Positions 13,853 to 21,654 of a DNA stretch of 22,834 nucleotides are shown piece after piece. The stretch's first letter is position 1, and the number at the start of each line of letters is the position of its first letter. This DNA is from JBFHRB01 sp041591915. GTDB taxonomy: Bacteria; Actinomycetota; Nitriliruptoria; Nitriliruptorales; Nitriliruptoraceae. A program made the position numbers and the translations under genes. Location: contig JBFHRB010000014.1 in NCBI GenBank assembly GCA_041591915.1, positions 1 through 22,834 on the forward strand, written 5' to 3'. The notes beneath the pieces were generated by a model. The model was not told the origin of the DNA. It ran no database searches and saw nothing but the letters and a program-made list of their open reading frames with translations.

Positions 13853-15276
13853 GCCTTCGCCTTCTCCAGCGCTGCCGCCGCCTCGACGAACTCGTCGAGC
13901 GCCTTGCTGATGCCGTCGGCGACCGACTCGATGTTCGGCGTCGTCTCGGGGCAGCCGACCACGCCGACGTACATCACGCCGAGGTAGCTGACCACGGTGA
14001 TGTTGACGCCCTGCCCGAGCACGATCGGACCGAGTGGGTAGAAGGACTGGAGCTGCGAGCCCGCCACGTAGATCGGGAACGGCGGGCCCGGGACGTTGCT
14101 GATCGTCACGTTGGCCACGGGACGGTGGAGGTTCTGGATCCGGCTGCCGGTGTAGAACCGGAACGCGCGCGCGGCGAGGGCCGGCGTCGCGAACTGGGTC
14201 CAGTCCATCATGAGGTCCGCGGTGATGGCGCCGAGCCGCTCCTTCGCGGACTTCGTGACCTCGCGGATCCGCCGGATCTGCTCGGTCGGGTCGTCGACCT
14301 CGTCCGCCATCGGCACGGTCATGGCGGCGACGCGGTTGCCCAGCGACTCCTCCTCGCCCGCACGGATGCTGATGGGGACCGACGCGACGAGGCTGCGGTC
14401 GGGTGACTCGCCGTGCTCCTCGAGGTAGCGGCGAAGCGCACGCCCGCACACGGCGAGCACGACGTCGTTGACGGTGCAGCCGAACGCGTTCTTGACCGTC
14501 TTGATGTCCTCGAGCTCGAACCGCCCGAACCCGACGCGACGGTGGGGCGTGACCACCTGGTTGAACATCGTCTTGGGGCCCATCGTGGCGATCGCGGCCT
14601 CGTCCTCGCCCGACACCTTGTCCCTCGCGACCTTGACCAGCGTCGTGGCCGAGCGGGCGACCTGCTTCACGAAGCGGGGCGGCTGCTTGAGGTTCGCGAA
14701 CAGTGCGTCGCCGAGGAGCTTGAGGTCGCCCGGCGGGTCGTCGGGCTCCCACGGCTTCTCGGGCGGGTCGACCTCGCGCGGCTCGGGCGTGAGGTCCATG
14801 AGGTTGACCATCATCTCGTTGCCGCCGACCCCGTCGATCAGCACGTGGTGGGCCTTGGCGACCATCGCCCAGCGTCCGCCCTCGACCCCCTCGACGACGT
14901 ACATCTCCCACAGCGGCCGGTTGCGGTCCATCGGGCGTGACAGGACCTGGCTGACGAAGTCCTCGAGCTCGCGCTTGCCCCCCGGTGACGGCAGCGCGGC
15001 ACGTCGGATGTGGAAGTCGAGGTCGAACGCCGGGTCCTCGACGAACACCGGGTGGTGCAGGCGGAACGGCACGTCCATCAGTCGCTGGCGGAAGGGCGGG
15101 AACACGTGGAGCCGATCGACGATCAGCTCCTTGATGTGGTTGTAGACCTCGCGCGGCTCCTTGATGCCCCCGGGGATCGTGGACGGATCCAGGACGCCGG
15201 CGAACGCCATGTGCATGTGGTAGCTCGGCGTCTCCATGTAGAGGAAGATCGCGTCCTTGCCATCGATGTGCTTCAC
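13849..15276 (-). CDS. Wax ester synthase / diacylglycerol O-acyltransferase (WS/DGAT family)
   Basis: Transfers acyl groups from acyl-CoA to long-chain alcohols or diacylglycerol, making storage wax esters or triacylglycerol; typically associated with membrane and lipid bodies. 475 residues from GTG 15276, normal for the family (about 450-480). The frame extends to 15447 but family proteins begin at KHIDGKDAIFLYMETPSYHMHM, and GAGG lies six bases before this GTG. Seen: active-site HHxxxDG as HHVLIDG (His143, His144, Asp148, Gly149), PLWEMYVVEGVEGGR before it, and the C-terminal ISNVPGPPFPIY. Last gene of an operon after an SDR and an alpha/beta hydrolase. Whether it makes wax ester or TAG cannot be told. 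Confidence 0.95.
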   Translation of the reverse strand: MKHIDGKDAIFLYMETPSYHMHMAFAGVLDPSTIPGGIKEPREVYNHIKELIVDRLHVFPPFRQRLMDVPFRLHHPVFVEDPAFDLDFHIRRAALPSPGGKRELEDFVSQVLSRPMDRNRPLWEMYVVEGVEGGRWAMVAKAHHVLIDGVGGNEMMVNLMDLTPEPREVDPPEKPWEPDDPPGDLKLLGDALFANLKQPPRFVKQVARSATTLVKVARDKVSGEDEAAIATMGPKTMFNQVVTPHRRVGFGRFELEDIKTVKNAFGCTVNDVVLAVCGRALRRYLEEHGESPDRSLVASVPISIRAGEEESLGNRVAAMTVPMADEVDDPTEQIRRIREVTKSAKERLGAITADLMMDWTQFATPALAARAFRFYTGSRIQNLHRPVANVTISNVPGPPFPIYVAGSQLQSFYPLGPIVLGQGVNITVVSYLGVMYVGVVGCPETTPNIESVADGISKALDEFVEAAAALEKAKA

Positions 15277-15313
15277 GGGCGACCTCGGCTCGTCGCGATG
15301 AGGGGTGGGGTGC

Positions 15314-16645
15314 TCAGCCGGCTGCCAGTGGCTGGGCCCGCTCCACGCTACGTGCGCGCGCGTGGAGCCGCTCGGTGAACTCGACGATCGCGTCGAGCGT
15401 GTGGGCCGTGCGGATCGAGGCGAACACGTCGAAGGCGTGCTGGGCACCCGGGAGCATCGCGAGCCCGACCGGCGATCCCACCTTCTCGAGCAGCTCGGCC
15501 ATCATGCGCGCACCGGCGGGCGGGGCCAGCGTGTCGTGCTCGCCATGGATGATCAGGAACGGCGGCTCGTCGCCGTCGATCCAGTCGATGGGCGACGCGT
15601 CGTGCCAGAGCTGGGGGTCCTCGGCAGGGCTGCGCTTCATGACGACGCGGGTCAGGAAGAGCTCCCACTCGGTGTAGCCCACGTGGTCGTCACGATCGAG
15701 GAAGTCGTAGATCCCGTAGAGCGGGACGCAGGCCTGCACGCTCGTGTCTGCGTCCTCGAAGCCCGGCTGGTACCGCTGGTCGTTGGGCGTCACGGCCGCC
15801 AGCGCGGCGAGGTGGCCCCCGGCCGAACCGCCGCTGATCACGATGAAGTCGGGGTCGGCACCGAGCTCGTCGGCGTGCTCGCGGACCCAGGCGATGGCGG
15901 CCTTGATGTCGATGAGGTGGTCCGGGAAGGTCGCGCGCGGCGAGAGCCGGTAGTTCGCGTTGACGCCGACCCAGCCACGGGCGGCGAGCTCCTGCATGAG
16001 CGGGAAGCCCTGCTCGTCCTTGTTCGAGATCGTCCAGGCGCCACCGTGGATGTACAGCATCACGGGACGACGGTTGGACGCCCAGTTCACCCGCTCACCC
16101 ACACCCGGCTTGGGCGTGTAGACGTCGAGCTTGAGGTCCTTGCCACCGTGCGTGGCGAAGACGACGTTGCGTCGCCGGTGGACGCGCCCGTCGATCGGCG
16201 GCAGCGGCACCACGAGCTTGCGCCCGCGCAGCGAACGGACCTCCTCCATGCGCACCTCACCGAGCCCGGGCTCGCCGAGGGCGTCACGCACGGCGGCGCG
16301 CAGGACCGGCTCGGCCTCCTGGGCTCGCTTGAACAGGTTGTAGTTCAGGCCCAGCTGCGCGAGCGCCGACACCAGCCCCAGCCAGCCCGGCCAGTGCTTG
16401 AGCGCACCGCGGCGCACGTGGTGGCCGGTGGCGAAGAGCTGCCAGGCGACGTGGTGCAGCGCGAGCTCGTTCGTCAGCCAGCCGGCGAAGAAGCTCGGCC
16501 CGCCGCGCGCCCGCGGGAAGGCGACGGGCCGGTACGCCTGCTTGGTGAACCACGCCCCGACGAGCGTGGAGAGGAAGAACCGCCAGCTGGTGTCGACCTC
16601 GCGCCAGCGAGCGCGGGCCGAGGGGCGGTCAGCCTTGCGCGGCAT
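15314..16645 (-). CDS. Alpha/beta hydrolase fold-3 esterase/lipase (hormone-sensitive lipase-like, LipC/LipO-type)
   Basis: Carboxylesterase likely acting on lipid esters. 443 residues: an extra N-terminal region of about 150 residues with hydrophobic helices (WRFFLSTLVGAWF, GWLGLVSALAQLGLNYNLF) probably associates with membrane, then the catalytic domain. Seen: oxyanion motif HGGAW at 200-204, nucleophile GGSAGG (Ser274), Asp371 in HGEHDTLAP, His403 in AQHAFD. The length and N-terminal extension match mycobacterial LipC/LipO-type esterases rather than compact HSL enzymes. The start ATG overlaps the end of the upstream SDR gene by 17 bases, and WS/DGAT follows after 37 bases, so a lipid-ester hydrolase and synthase are co-expressed. 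Confidence 0.9.
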   Translation of the reverse strand: MPRKADRPSARARWREVDTSWRFFLSTLVGAWFTKQAYRPVAFPRARGGPSFFAGWLTNELALHHVAWQLFATGHHVRRGALKHWPGWLGLVSALAQLGLNYNLFKRAQEAEPVLRAAVRDALGEPGLGEVRMEEVRSLRGRKLVVPLPPIDGRVHRRRNVVFATHGGKDLKLDVYTPKPGVGERVNWASNRRPVMLYIHGGAWTISNKDEQGFPLMQELAARGWVGVNANYRLSPRATFPDHLIDIKAAIAWVREHADELGADPDFIVISGGSAGGHLAALAAVTPNDQRYQPGFEDADTSVQACVPLYGIYDFLDRDDHVGYTEWELFLTRVVMKRSPAEDPQLWHDASPIDWIDGDEPPFLIIHGEHDTLAPPAGARMMAELLEKVGSPVGLAMLPGAQHAFDVFASIRTAHTLDAIVEFTERLHARARSVERAQPLAAG

Positions 16646-17546
16646 CCTGCTCTGCCTTCTTCTTCGCGGCGGCCTTGCGGGCCCACTCGTCCATCAGGTC
16701 GAACAGCGGCATGCGCTCCTGCCCAACCGTGCTGTCGAGCGACGCGGCGATGGTCTCAGGGGTCCAGCCGCCCTCGCGGAAGACCGACCGCACCTCGCGC
16801 GGCTGGTTCCAGACCGCGATGCGGTTGGCCACGACCGTGTAGATCTGGCCGGTGACCTGCTTTGCCGCGTCGCTCATGAGGAACGTGGTCATCTGCGCGA
16901 CGTCCTCGGGCTCGCCCATCTCGATGTCCATCGGCACGTTGTCGGACATCCGCGTCTTGGCGACCGGGGCGATGCAGTTGGCGGTCACGCCGTACTTGCG
17001 AAGGCCCGCCGCGGCGGACCGGACGAGCGACACGATGCCACCCTTCGCCGCCGAGTAGTTGGCCTGGGCGATCGAGCCCTGGCACGCCCCGGACGTGAAG
17101 CCGATGATCGCGCCGCTCCGCTGCTCGCGCATCTTCTCCGCGGCAGCCCGGATGACCGTGAAGTGGCCCTTGAGGTGGACGTTCACGACAGCGTCGAACT
17201 CCTCCTCGCTCATGTTGAAGAGCATGCGCTCGCGCAGGATCCCGGCCACGCACACGACGCCGTCGATCGAGCCCCACTCCTCGACGGCGGCGTTCACGAT
17301 GCTCGCCCCGCCCTCCATCGTGGTGACGTCGACGGCGAGCGGGATGCAGCTGCCGCCGAGGTCCGCGATCTCCTTGGCCACCGCCTCGGCCACGTCCGAG
17401 CGCGGGTCCGAGCCGTCCATCGCCACGCCGAGGTCGGCGGCGACGACGTTCGCGCCTGCGGCCGCCGCGGCCAGCGCCACGGAACGGCCGATGCCGCGCC
17501 CGGCGCCGGTGACCGCGATGTTCTTGCCCTCGAGCACTCCGCCCAC
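16629..17546 (-). CDS. SDR, 3-hydroxyacyl-CoA dehydrogenase type (MFE-2/ChsB1-like)
   Basis: NAD-dependent dehydrogenase of a hydroxyacyl-CoA or related alcohol. 305 residues: longer than classical SDRs, with the extra length at the C-terminus (from about 250, ending in a Lys/Ala-rich helix). Seen: TGAGRGIGR at 13-21, VVAADLG with a long loop MDGSDPRSD after the second strand, as in the SDR domain of multifunctional enzyme 2 and steroid-pathway ChsB1, then TSGACQGSIAQANYSAAK with catalytic Ser, Tyr and Lys. Start GTG 17546 has AAGGGGA seven bases upstream. First gene of the SDR-esterase-WS/DGAT operon, transcribed away from the acyl-CoA synthetase across twin operators. Substrate is inferred. 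Confidence 0.88.
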   Translation of the reverse strand: MGGVLEGKNIAVTGAGRGIGRSVALAAAAAGANVVAADLGVAMDGSDPRSDVAEAVAKEIADLGGSCIPLAVDVTTMEGGASIVNAAVEEWGSIDGVVCVAGILRERMLFNMSEEEFDAVVNVHLKGHFTVIRAAAEKMREQRSGAIIGFTSGACQGSIAQANYSAAKGGIVSLVRSAAAGLRKYGVTANCIAPVAKTRMSDNVPMDIEMGEPEDVAQMTTFLMSDAAKQVTGQIYTVVANRIAVWNQPREVRSVFREGGWTPETIAASLDSTVGQERMPLFDLMDEWARKAAAKKKAEQDAAQG

Positions 17547-17560
17547 GTTGCTGTCCCCTT

Positions 17561-17585
17561 CGTTTCTGACGGGTCGTCAGAAACG
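17561..17585. promoter_or_regulatory. Inverted-repeat operator 1 of the divergent SDR/acyl-CoA synthetase promoter
   Basis: CGTTTCTGAC (17561-17570) and its exact complement GTCAGAAACG (17576-17585) flank five bases: a 10-base-arm perfect dyad, far beyond chance length for a 104-base intergenic region. The form suits a TetR-family dimer. It covers the predicted start of the minus-strand transcript and the -35 side of the plus-strand promoter. Confidence 0.75.
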
Positions 17586-17586
17586 G

Positions 17587-17592
17587 ACGATA
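17587..17592 (-). promoter_or_regulatory. Candidate -10 (TATCGT) for the SDR-esterase-WS/DGAT operon
   Basis: Minus-strand TATCGT fits TANNNT and is 41 bases before GTG 17546. It lies between the two operators. No strong -35 consensus is seen; the -35 position would fall in operator 2. Confidence 0.4.
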
Positions 17593-17596
17593 GCAG

Positions 17597-17602
17597 TAGG
17601 GT
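17597..17602 (+). promoter_or_regulatory. Candidate -10 (TAGGGT) for the acyl-CoA synthetase operon
   Basis: TAGGGT fits the actinobacterial -10. Transcription would start near 17609 inside operator 2, and the -35 position falls in operator 1. The leader to GTG 17651 would be about 42 bases and contains the GGAGGGAG ribosome site. Confidence 0.45.
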
Positions 17603-17606
17603 TCAT

Positions 17607-17621
17607 CTGACACCTCGTCAG
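17607..17621. promoter_or_regulatory. Inverted-repeat operator 2 (CTGAC-N5-GTCAG)
   Basis: CTGACACCTCGTCAG has the same five-base arms and five-base spacer as the core of operator 1 (CTGACGGGTCGTCAG). The centres are 41 bases apart, close to four helical turns, so two dimers would sit on the same face of the DNA. Confidence 0.65.
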
Positions 17622-17650
17622 GTCTGGGCGGTCGAGCCGGAGGGAGCCGC

Positions 17651-19774
17651 GTGGGGGACGTCGACGCGACCGGTCGCGCCACGCGGCTGCGCCAGGTCGA
17701 CCTCGCCCGCTTCTTCTCGCCACGGACGGTCTGCGTCATCGGCGCGACGGATGACCCGTCCTCGCCGTCGTGGATGAGCTGGGACCAGCTCCGACGCTGG
17801 GCCGAGGGGGCCGGCGCGCGGGTCGTGCCGGTCAACCCGAAGCGCACCACGGTCGACGGGCTCGAGTGCTTCCCGTCGGTGCTGGACGTGCCCGGCGAGA
17901 TCGACCTCGCCGCGATCCTCATCGGGCGCCCCGAGCTCGTCCTGCCCGACGTCGCCTCCAGGGGCGTCGGGTTCGCGGTCCTGTTCTCGGCCGGCTTCGC
18001 GGAGACGGGCGAGGAGGGCGAGGCGCGCCAGGAGGCCATCGTCGAGATGCTCGCGGGTAGCGAGCTGCGACTGCTCGGCCCGAACACGACCCTCAACGCC
18101 TTCCAGCCGTTCCAGGACGACGTGGCTGGCGCCAGGCGCATCGGCCTCATCACGCAGTCGGGCCACCAGGGTCGCCCGATCTACCAGGCCCAGGAGCTCG
18201 GCATCGGCCTGAAGGCGTGGGCGCCGACGGGCAACGAGGCCGACCTCGAGGCCGCCGACTTCATCGGCTGGTTCGCCCGGCAGGAGGACGTCGGCACCAT
18301 CGCCGCGTACATCGAGGGCTTCAAGGACGGTCGCTCGCTCTGCCTGGCCGCGGACGAGGCGGCGCGCCACGGCACCCCGATCGTCGTCGTGAAGGTCGGG
18401 CGCAGTGACCTCGGACGGTCGTGGGCCAAGTCGCACTCCGGGCACCTCGCCGGTTCCGACCGCGTCATGTCGGCCGCCTTCCGCCAGTTCGGCATCACGC
18501 GCGTGGACGCGCTCGACGAACTGCTCGACGTGTCGCAGTTCCTGGCGCGGGCACCGGCACCCAGCGCTGACGGCCTCGCGATCTACTCGATCTCGGGCGG
18601 CACGGGCGCCCACGTGGCGGACCTCGCCGCAGCGCGCGGACTGCCGGTGCCCGAGTTCGAGCCGGAGACCCAGGAGCTCCTCCACGAGTGGATCGCCCCG
18701 TTCCTGCGAGTCTCGAACCCCGTCGACTCCGGCGGCCACCCGACGGGCGACGAGCGAGGGCCGAAGATCCTGCGGGCCATCCTCGACGACCCCAACGTCG
18801 GCGCCCTGCTCGTCCCCATCCCGGGCGCGGTGCCCCCCATCAGCGAGACCTTCGCCCGCGACATCGTCGACGCGGCGAAGGAGACCGACAAGGCCGTCGC
18901 GGTCGTCTGGGGATCGCCCGTCGGCACCGAGCCCGCGTACCGCGACATCCTCCTGCCGAGCGGCGTGCCGGTGTTCCGCACGGTCGGCAACGCCCTCACG
19001 GCGCTGGGGGCGTGGCGCGACCACCACGCGTTCACGGCGTCCTACGAATCGCCGTTCTCGGAGCCGGCATCGACGCCGTCGGGGACGGCCCTCGACGCCC
19101 GGCGCGTGCTCGGCGGGCGGCGCGGCGCCCTGCCCGAAGCCAGCTCCAAGGAGTTGCTGGCGGCGTACGGCATCCCGACGACGCGCGAGCGCGTGGCTCG
19201 CTCCGGTCCGGACGCCGTCCGCATCGCCGACGAGCTCGGCCACCCGGTCGTCATGAAGATCAGCTCGTCGGAGATCCTGCACAAGTCCGACCTCGGGCTG
19301 GTGCAGGTCGGGGTCGAGGGCGCGGAGGCCGTGCGGTCCACGTACGACGAGCTCATGCGGCGCGCGACCGAGGCCGCGCCCGACGCGGACGTCGACGGCG
19401 TGCTGGTCTCGGAGATGGTGACGGGCGGCGTCGAGACCATCCTCGGGGTCGTGCAGGACGAGTTGTTCGGCCCGGTGGTGATGTTCGGCATCGGTGGCGT
19501 GTCCGTCGAGGTCTACGACGACGTGACGTTCCGCATCCCGCCCTTCACGCGCGCCGAGGCTGCGAGGATGGTGCGCGAGGTCCGGGGCCTGCCGCTGCTG
19601 ACGGGCTCGCGGGGGCGACCCGCCGTCGACCTCGGGGCCATCGAGGACACCATCATGCGTCTGCAACAGCTCGCACTCGACCTCCACGACGAGATCGTGG
19701 AGCTCGACGTCAACCCGCTCGTGGCCGGACCGGACGGGGTCGTGGCGCTCGACGCGTTGGTGGTGCTGCGGTGA
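17651..19774 (+). CDS. Acyl-CoA synthetase, ADP(NDP)-forming, fused alpha-beta type
   Basis: Catalyses acid + CoA + ATP to acyl-CoA + ADP + phosphate through a phosphohistidine, probably for a short or branched acid; cytoplasmic. 707 residues, usual for fused enzymes. Domain order seen: CoA-binding Rossmann domain (about 18-150, VCVIGATDDP), succinyl-CoA-ligase-like domains (about 163-460, IGLITQSGHQG), with the expected phosphohistidine His262 in KSHSGHLAGSD, then a C-terminal ATP-grasp domain (about 490-707, with PVVMKISSSEILHKSDLG and VELDVNPLV). Start GTG 17651 is preceded by GGAGGGAG (17639-17646). The next gene overlaps by four bases (GTGA). The twin operators lie upstream. The acid substrate cannot be read from sequence. 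Confidence 0.92.
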   Translation: MGDVDATGRATRLRQVDLARFFSPRTVCVIGATDDPSSPSWMSWDQLRRWAEGAGARVVPVNPKRTTVDGLECFPSVLDVPGEIDLAAILIGRPELVLPDVASRGVGFAVLFSAGFAETGEEGEARQEAIVEMLAGSELRLLGPNTTLNAFQPFQDDVAGARRIGLITQSGHQGRPIYQAQELGIGLKAWAPTGNEADLEAADFIGWFARQEDVGTIAAYIEGFKDGRSLCLAADEAARHGTPIVVVKVGRSDLGRSWAKSHSGHLAGSDRVMSAAFRQFGITRVDALDELLDVSQFLARAPAPSADGLAIYSISGGTGAHVADLAAARGLPVPEFEPETQELLHEWIAPFLRVSNPVDSGGHPTGDERGPKILRAILDDPNVGALLVPIPGAVPPISETFARDIVDAAKETDKAVAVVWGSPVGTEPAYRDILLPSGVPVFRTVGNALTALGAWRDHHAFTASYESPFSEPASTPSGTALDARRVLGGRRGALPEASSKELLAAYGIPTTRERVARSGPDAVRIADELGHPVVMKISSSEILHKSDLGLVQVGVEGAEAVRSTYDELMRRATEAAPDADVDGVLVSEMVTGGVETILGVVQDELFGPVVMFGIGGVSVEVYDDVTFRIPPFTRAEAARMVREVRGLPLLTGSRGRPAVDLGAIEDTIMRLQQLALDLHDEIVELDVNPLVAGPDGVVALDALVVLR

Positions 19775-20655
19775 CGGCGCCCCGCGGCCTGCCCGAGCCC
19801 CCACCCGTCGGCGCGTCCGCGCTGCCGGCGCGGTCGTACATCGGTCGCACGGTCGTCGTGACCGGTGGCGGCACGGGGCTCGGGAAGGCCATCGCGATCG
19901 AGTTCGCGAGGCTCGGGGCGAGGGTCGCGATCCTCAGCCGCAGCGAGGACCATCACGCTGCCGGGATCGGCGCCGTCCAGGCGGTGGGGGGCGAGGCCAT
20001 CGCGGTGGCCTGCGACGTCCGAGACCCCGACGCGGTGGCAACGGCCTTCGACCGCGTCGACGAGATGCTCGGCCTGCCCGACGTGCTGGTCAACAACGCC
20101 GCGGGCAACTTCCCCGTCCCGGCCGAGGACCTCTCCCCCAACGGCTGGCGCGCCGTGATGGGCAGCGTCGCCGACGGGACGTTCCACTGCTCCCGTGAGT
20201 TCGGACGGCGCCACATCGCGGACGGGTCGCCGGGGGTGATCCTCAACATCGGCGCGAGCTACGCGTGGACGGGCGGGCCGGGCTTCGTGCACTCGGCCGC
20301 GGCCAAGGCGGCGGTCAAGAACCTGACCGAGACCCTGGCCGTCGAGTGGGCGCCGTACGGCATACGCGTGAACTGCCTCGTGCCGGGGCTGTTCCACCAC
20401 GACGACGACGCGCACATGGTCGAGGCCGTGCCGGGCCGCGGTGGCGACGAGGAGTCGACCTCGCCGGCCCTGCGGACGGGACGGGCGCGTGAGCTCGGCT
20501 GGGCCGCGACCTACCTGTGCTCGGACTTCGCGGTGTACGTCACGGGGGCGACCCTCACGGTGGACGGGGCCAACTGGCAGCGACGGGCCATGCTGCGCCC
20601 CAACTTCACGCCCGTACGGGAGCAGATGGGCAAGGGCCCGTTCGAGCTCGACTGA
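19771..20655 (+). CDS. SDR of the 2,4-dienoyl-CoA reductase type
   Basis: Likely NADPH-dependent reductase of 2,4-dienoyl-CoA, needed to degrade unsaturated acyl chains. 294 residues from GTG 19771, which overlaps the synthetase TGA as GTGA. The frame is open further upstream but lies antiparallel in phase within the synthetase gene. Seen: TGGGTGLGKA at 31-40, NNAAGNF at 108-114 followed by EDLSPNGW, the hallmark of dienoyl-CoA reductases. The usual Tyr-x3-Lys pair is absent: the position reads Ser175-AAA-Lys179, and Tyr164 lies 11 residues before the Ser. Mammalian DECR1 has Tyr199, Ser210 and Lys214 with exactly this spacing. The beta-2 end SRSED is compatible with NADPH. Context with an acyl-CoA synthetase fits beta-oxidation. 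Confidence 0.87.
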   Translation: MTAPRGLPEPPPVGASALPARSYIGRTVVVTGGGTGLGKAIAIEFARLGARVAILSRSEDHHAAGIGAVQAVGGEAIAVACDVRDPDAVATAFDRVDEMLGLPDVLVNNAAGNFPVPAEDLSPNGWRAVMGSVADGTFHCSREFGRRHIADGSPGVILNIGASYAWTGGPGFVHSAAAKAAVKNLTETLAVEWAPYGIRVNCLVPGLFHHDDDAHMVEAVPGRGGDEESTSPALRTGRARELGWAATYLCSDFAVYVTGATLTVDGANWQRRAMLRPNFTPVREQMGKGPFELD

Positions 20656-20695
20656 CGCCGAGGCCGGGGCAGCCCGCCTGCGACGGACGGCGTCA
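20653..20695. terminator. Candidate bidirectional terminator hairpin between convergent genes
   Basis: TGACGCCG (20653-20660) and CGGCGTCA (20688-20695) form an 8-base perfect stem that includes both stop codons, one from each strand. A smaller GC-rich hairpin (GGCCGGG with CCCGCC) can form in the loop. There is no T-tract, so it would be a non-canonical terminator or simply a stabilising structure. Confidence 0.35.
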
Positions 20696-21514
20696 CCGCA
20701 CGTGGACCGGCATCCCGATCCAGACGAGGTCCGGGAAGTACTCGGAGATGTGCATCGGCAGCCGGATGCAGCCGTGGGACGCCGGGTACGAGGGCACGGA
20801 CGGGCTCCCGTGGATGGCGATCCCGCCGTACACGTACCACGGGTTGTAGAGGACGCCGAGCGGGCTCGTCCGCCAGCCCGTGACCGATCGGTAGAGGCGG
20901 AAGTCCCCGCGCGGCGTCACGGCTCGTCGACAGCGGCCGTCGTCGCAGAAGACCTCGCCGTTGCCGGTGGAGATGTGCGTCGTCAGCGACGGCTCGCCCT
21001 CCAGGTACACGGTCAGGACCTGGCGGGCGAGGTCGACCTCGGTCCGGCTCGGCTCCCCGTCGGGCACGAGCGGCGCGCGTGGGAGGCCGTCGTGCAGCGC
21101 GGCCAGCTCCGCATCCTCGATGACACCGTCACGAGCGACGCCGAGCAGCCCCTCGACGGTCATGACCGCCTGCCGGGTCATCTCCCCGTAGATCCCGTCG
21201 ACCGGCCCGGGATCGAGGCCGAGCGTCAGCATGCGCGCCTGGATGTGGGCGACGTCCGGCCCGGTCGCCCAGGGCTCGATGGGCAGGACCAGGTCGGGGT
21301 CGGGTGGCTCCTCGGGGTACGCCAACGGCGGCGTGGCGGCGGCAGGCTCGTCGGCGTCCACGGGCGGCAGCGAGGTGGGAGACCCCGGGGGCGCCATGGT
21401 GGCTGGGTCGTCCATGGCTGGCTGGGTCAGCGCCTCGGGTGGGGTCGTGGGCTGGCCGCATGCCGTCAGCACGATCGCGGCGCACACCGCCAGGACGCTG
21501 GAAGAGCGACGCAT
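20693..21514 (-). CDS. L,D-transpeptidase (YkuD) lipoprotein with peptidoglycan-binding domain
   Basis: Cell-envelope enzyme forming 3-3 peptidoglycan crosslinks or attaching proteins to peptidoglycan. 273 residues from ATG 21514, chosen for the lipoprotein signal MRRSSSVLAVCAAIVLTAC (lipobox LTAC, Cys19) and GGGGAG about six bases upstream. An in-frame start at 21553 would add residues before the signal. Order: anchor, Pro/Ala-rich linker (20-80), PG_binding_1-like domain (about 82-140, GPVDGIYGEMTRQAV), YkuD domain (157-273) with IAIHGSP (His235) and SHGCIRLP (His247, catalytic Cys249). Two extra cysteines (190, 195) near the YkuD centre may form a disulfide. Unrelated to the lipid genes around it, divergent from the oxidoreductase at 21655. 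Confidence 0.93.
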   Translation of the reverse strand: MRRSSSVLAVCAAIVLTACGQPTTPPEALTQPAMDDPATMAPPGSPTSLPPVDADEPAAATPPLAYPEEPPDPDLVLPIEPWATGPDVAHIQARMLTLGLDPGPVDGIYGEMTRQAVMTVEGLLGVARDGVIEDAELAALHDGLPRAPLVPDGEPSRTEVDLARQVLTVYLEGEPSLTTHISTGNGEVFCDDGRCRRAVTPRGDFRLYRSVTGWRTSPLGVLYNPWYVYGGIAIHGSPSVPSYPASHGCIRLPMHISEYFPDLVWIGMPVHVR

Positions 21515-21654
21515 GGCGAGCTCCCCGGAGCCTCGAGACGAGCGTCCCCCCACGGGACGTGCCCGGCAAGGGCCAGACGGCCTTGCAGGTGGCGAGCCGG
21601 CGCGGGGCGCGGTAGCTCGAAGTAGGTTCGAGGCCCCCCGCTCAGGAGCCCCCG

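Noticed and set aside
13046..14911. Minus-strand open frame (621 codons) overlapping WS/DGAT and the hydrolase
   Set aside because: Out of frame with WS/DGAT and antisense to the hydrolase; no family features.
17618..19804. Long minus-strand open frame (728 codons)
   Set aside because: Antisense to the acyl-CoA synthetase, which has all expected domains; the minus-strand translation is rich in Arg, Asp and Val with no motif.
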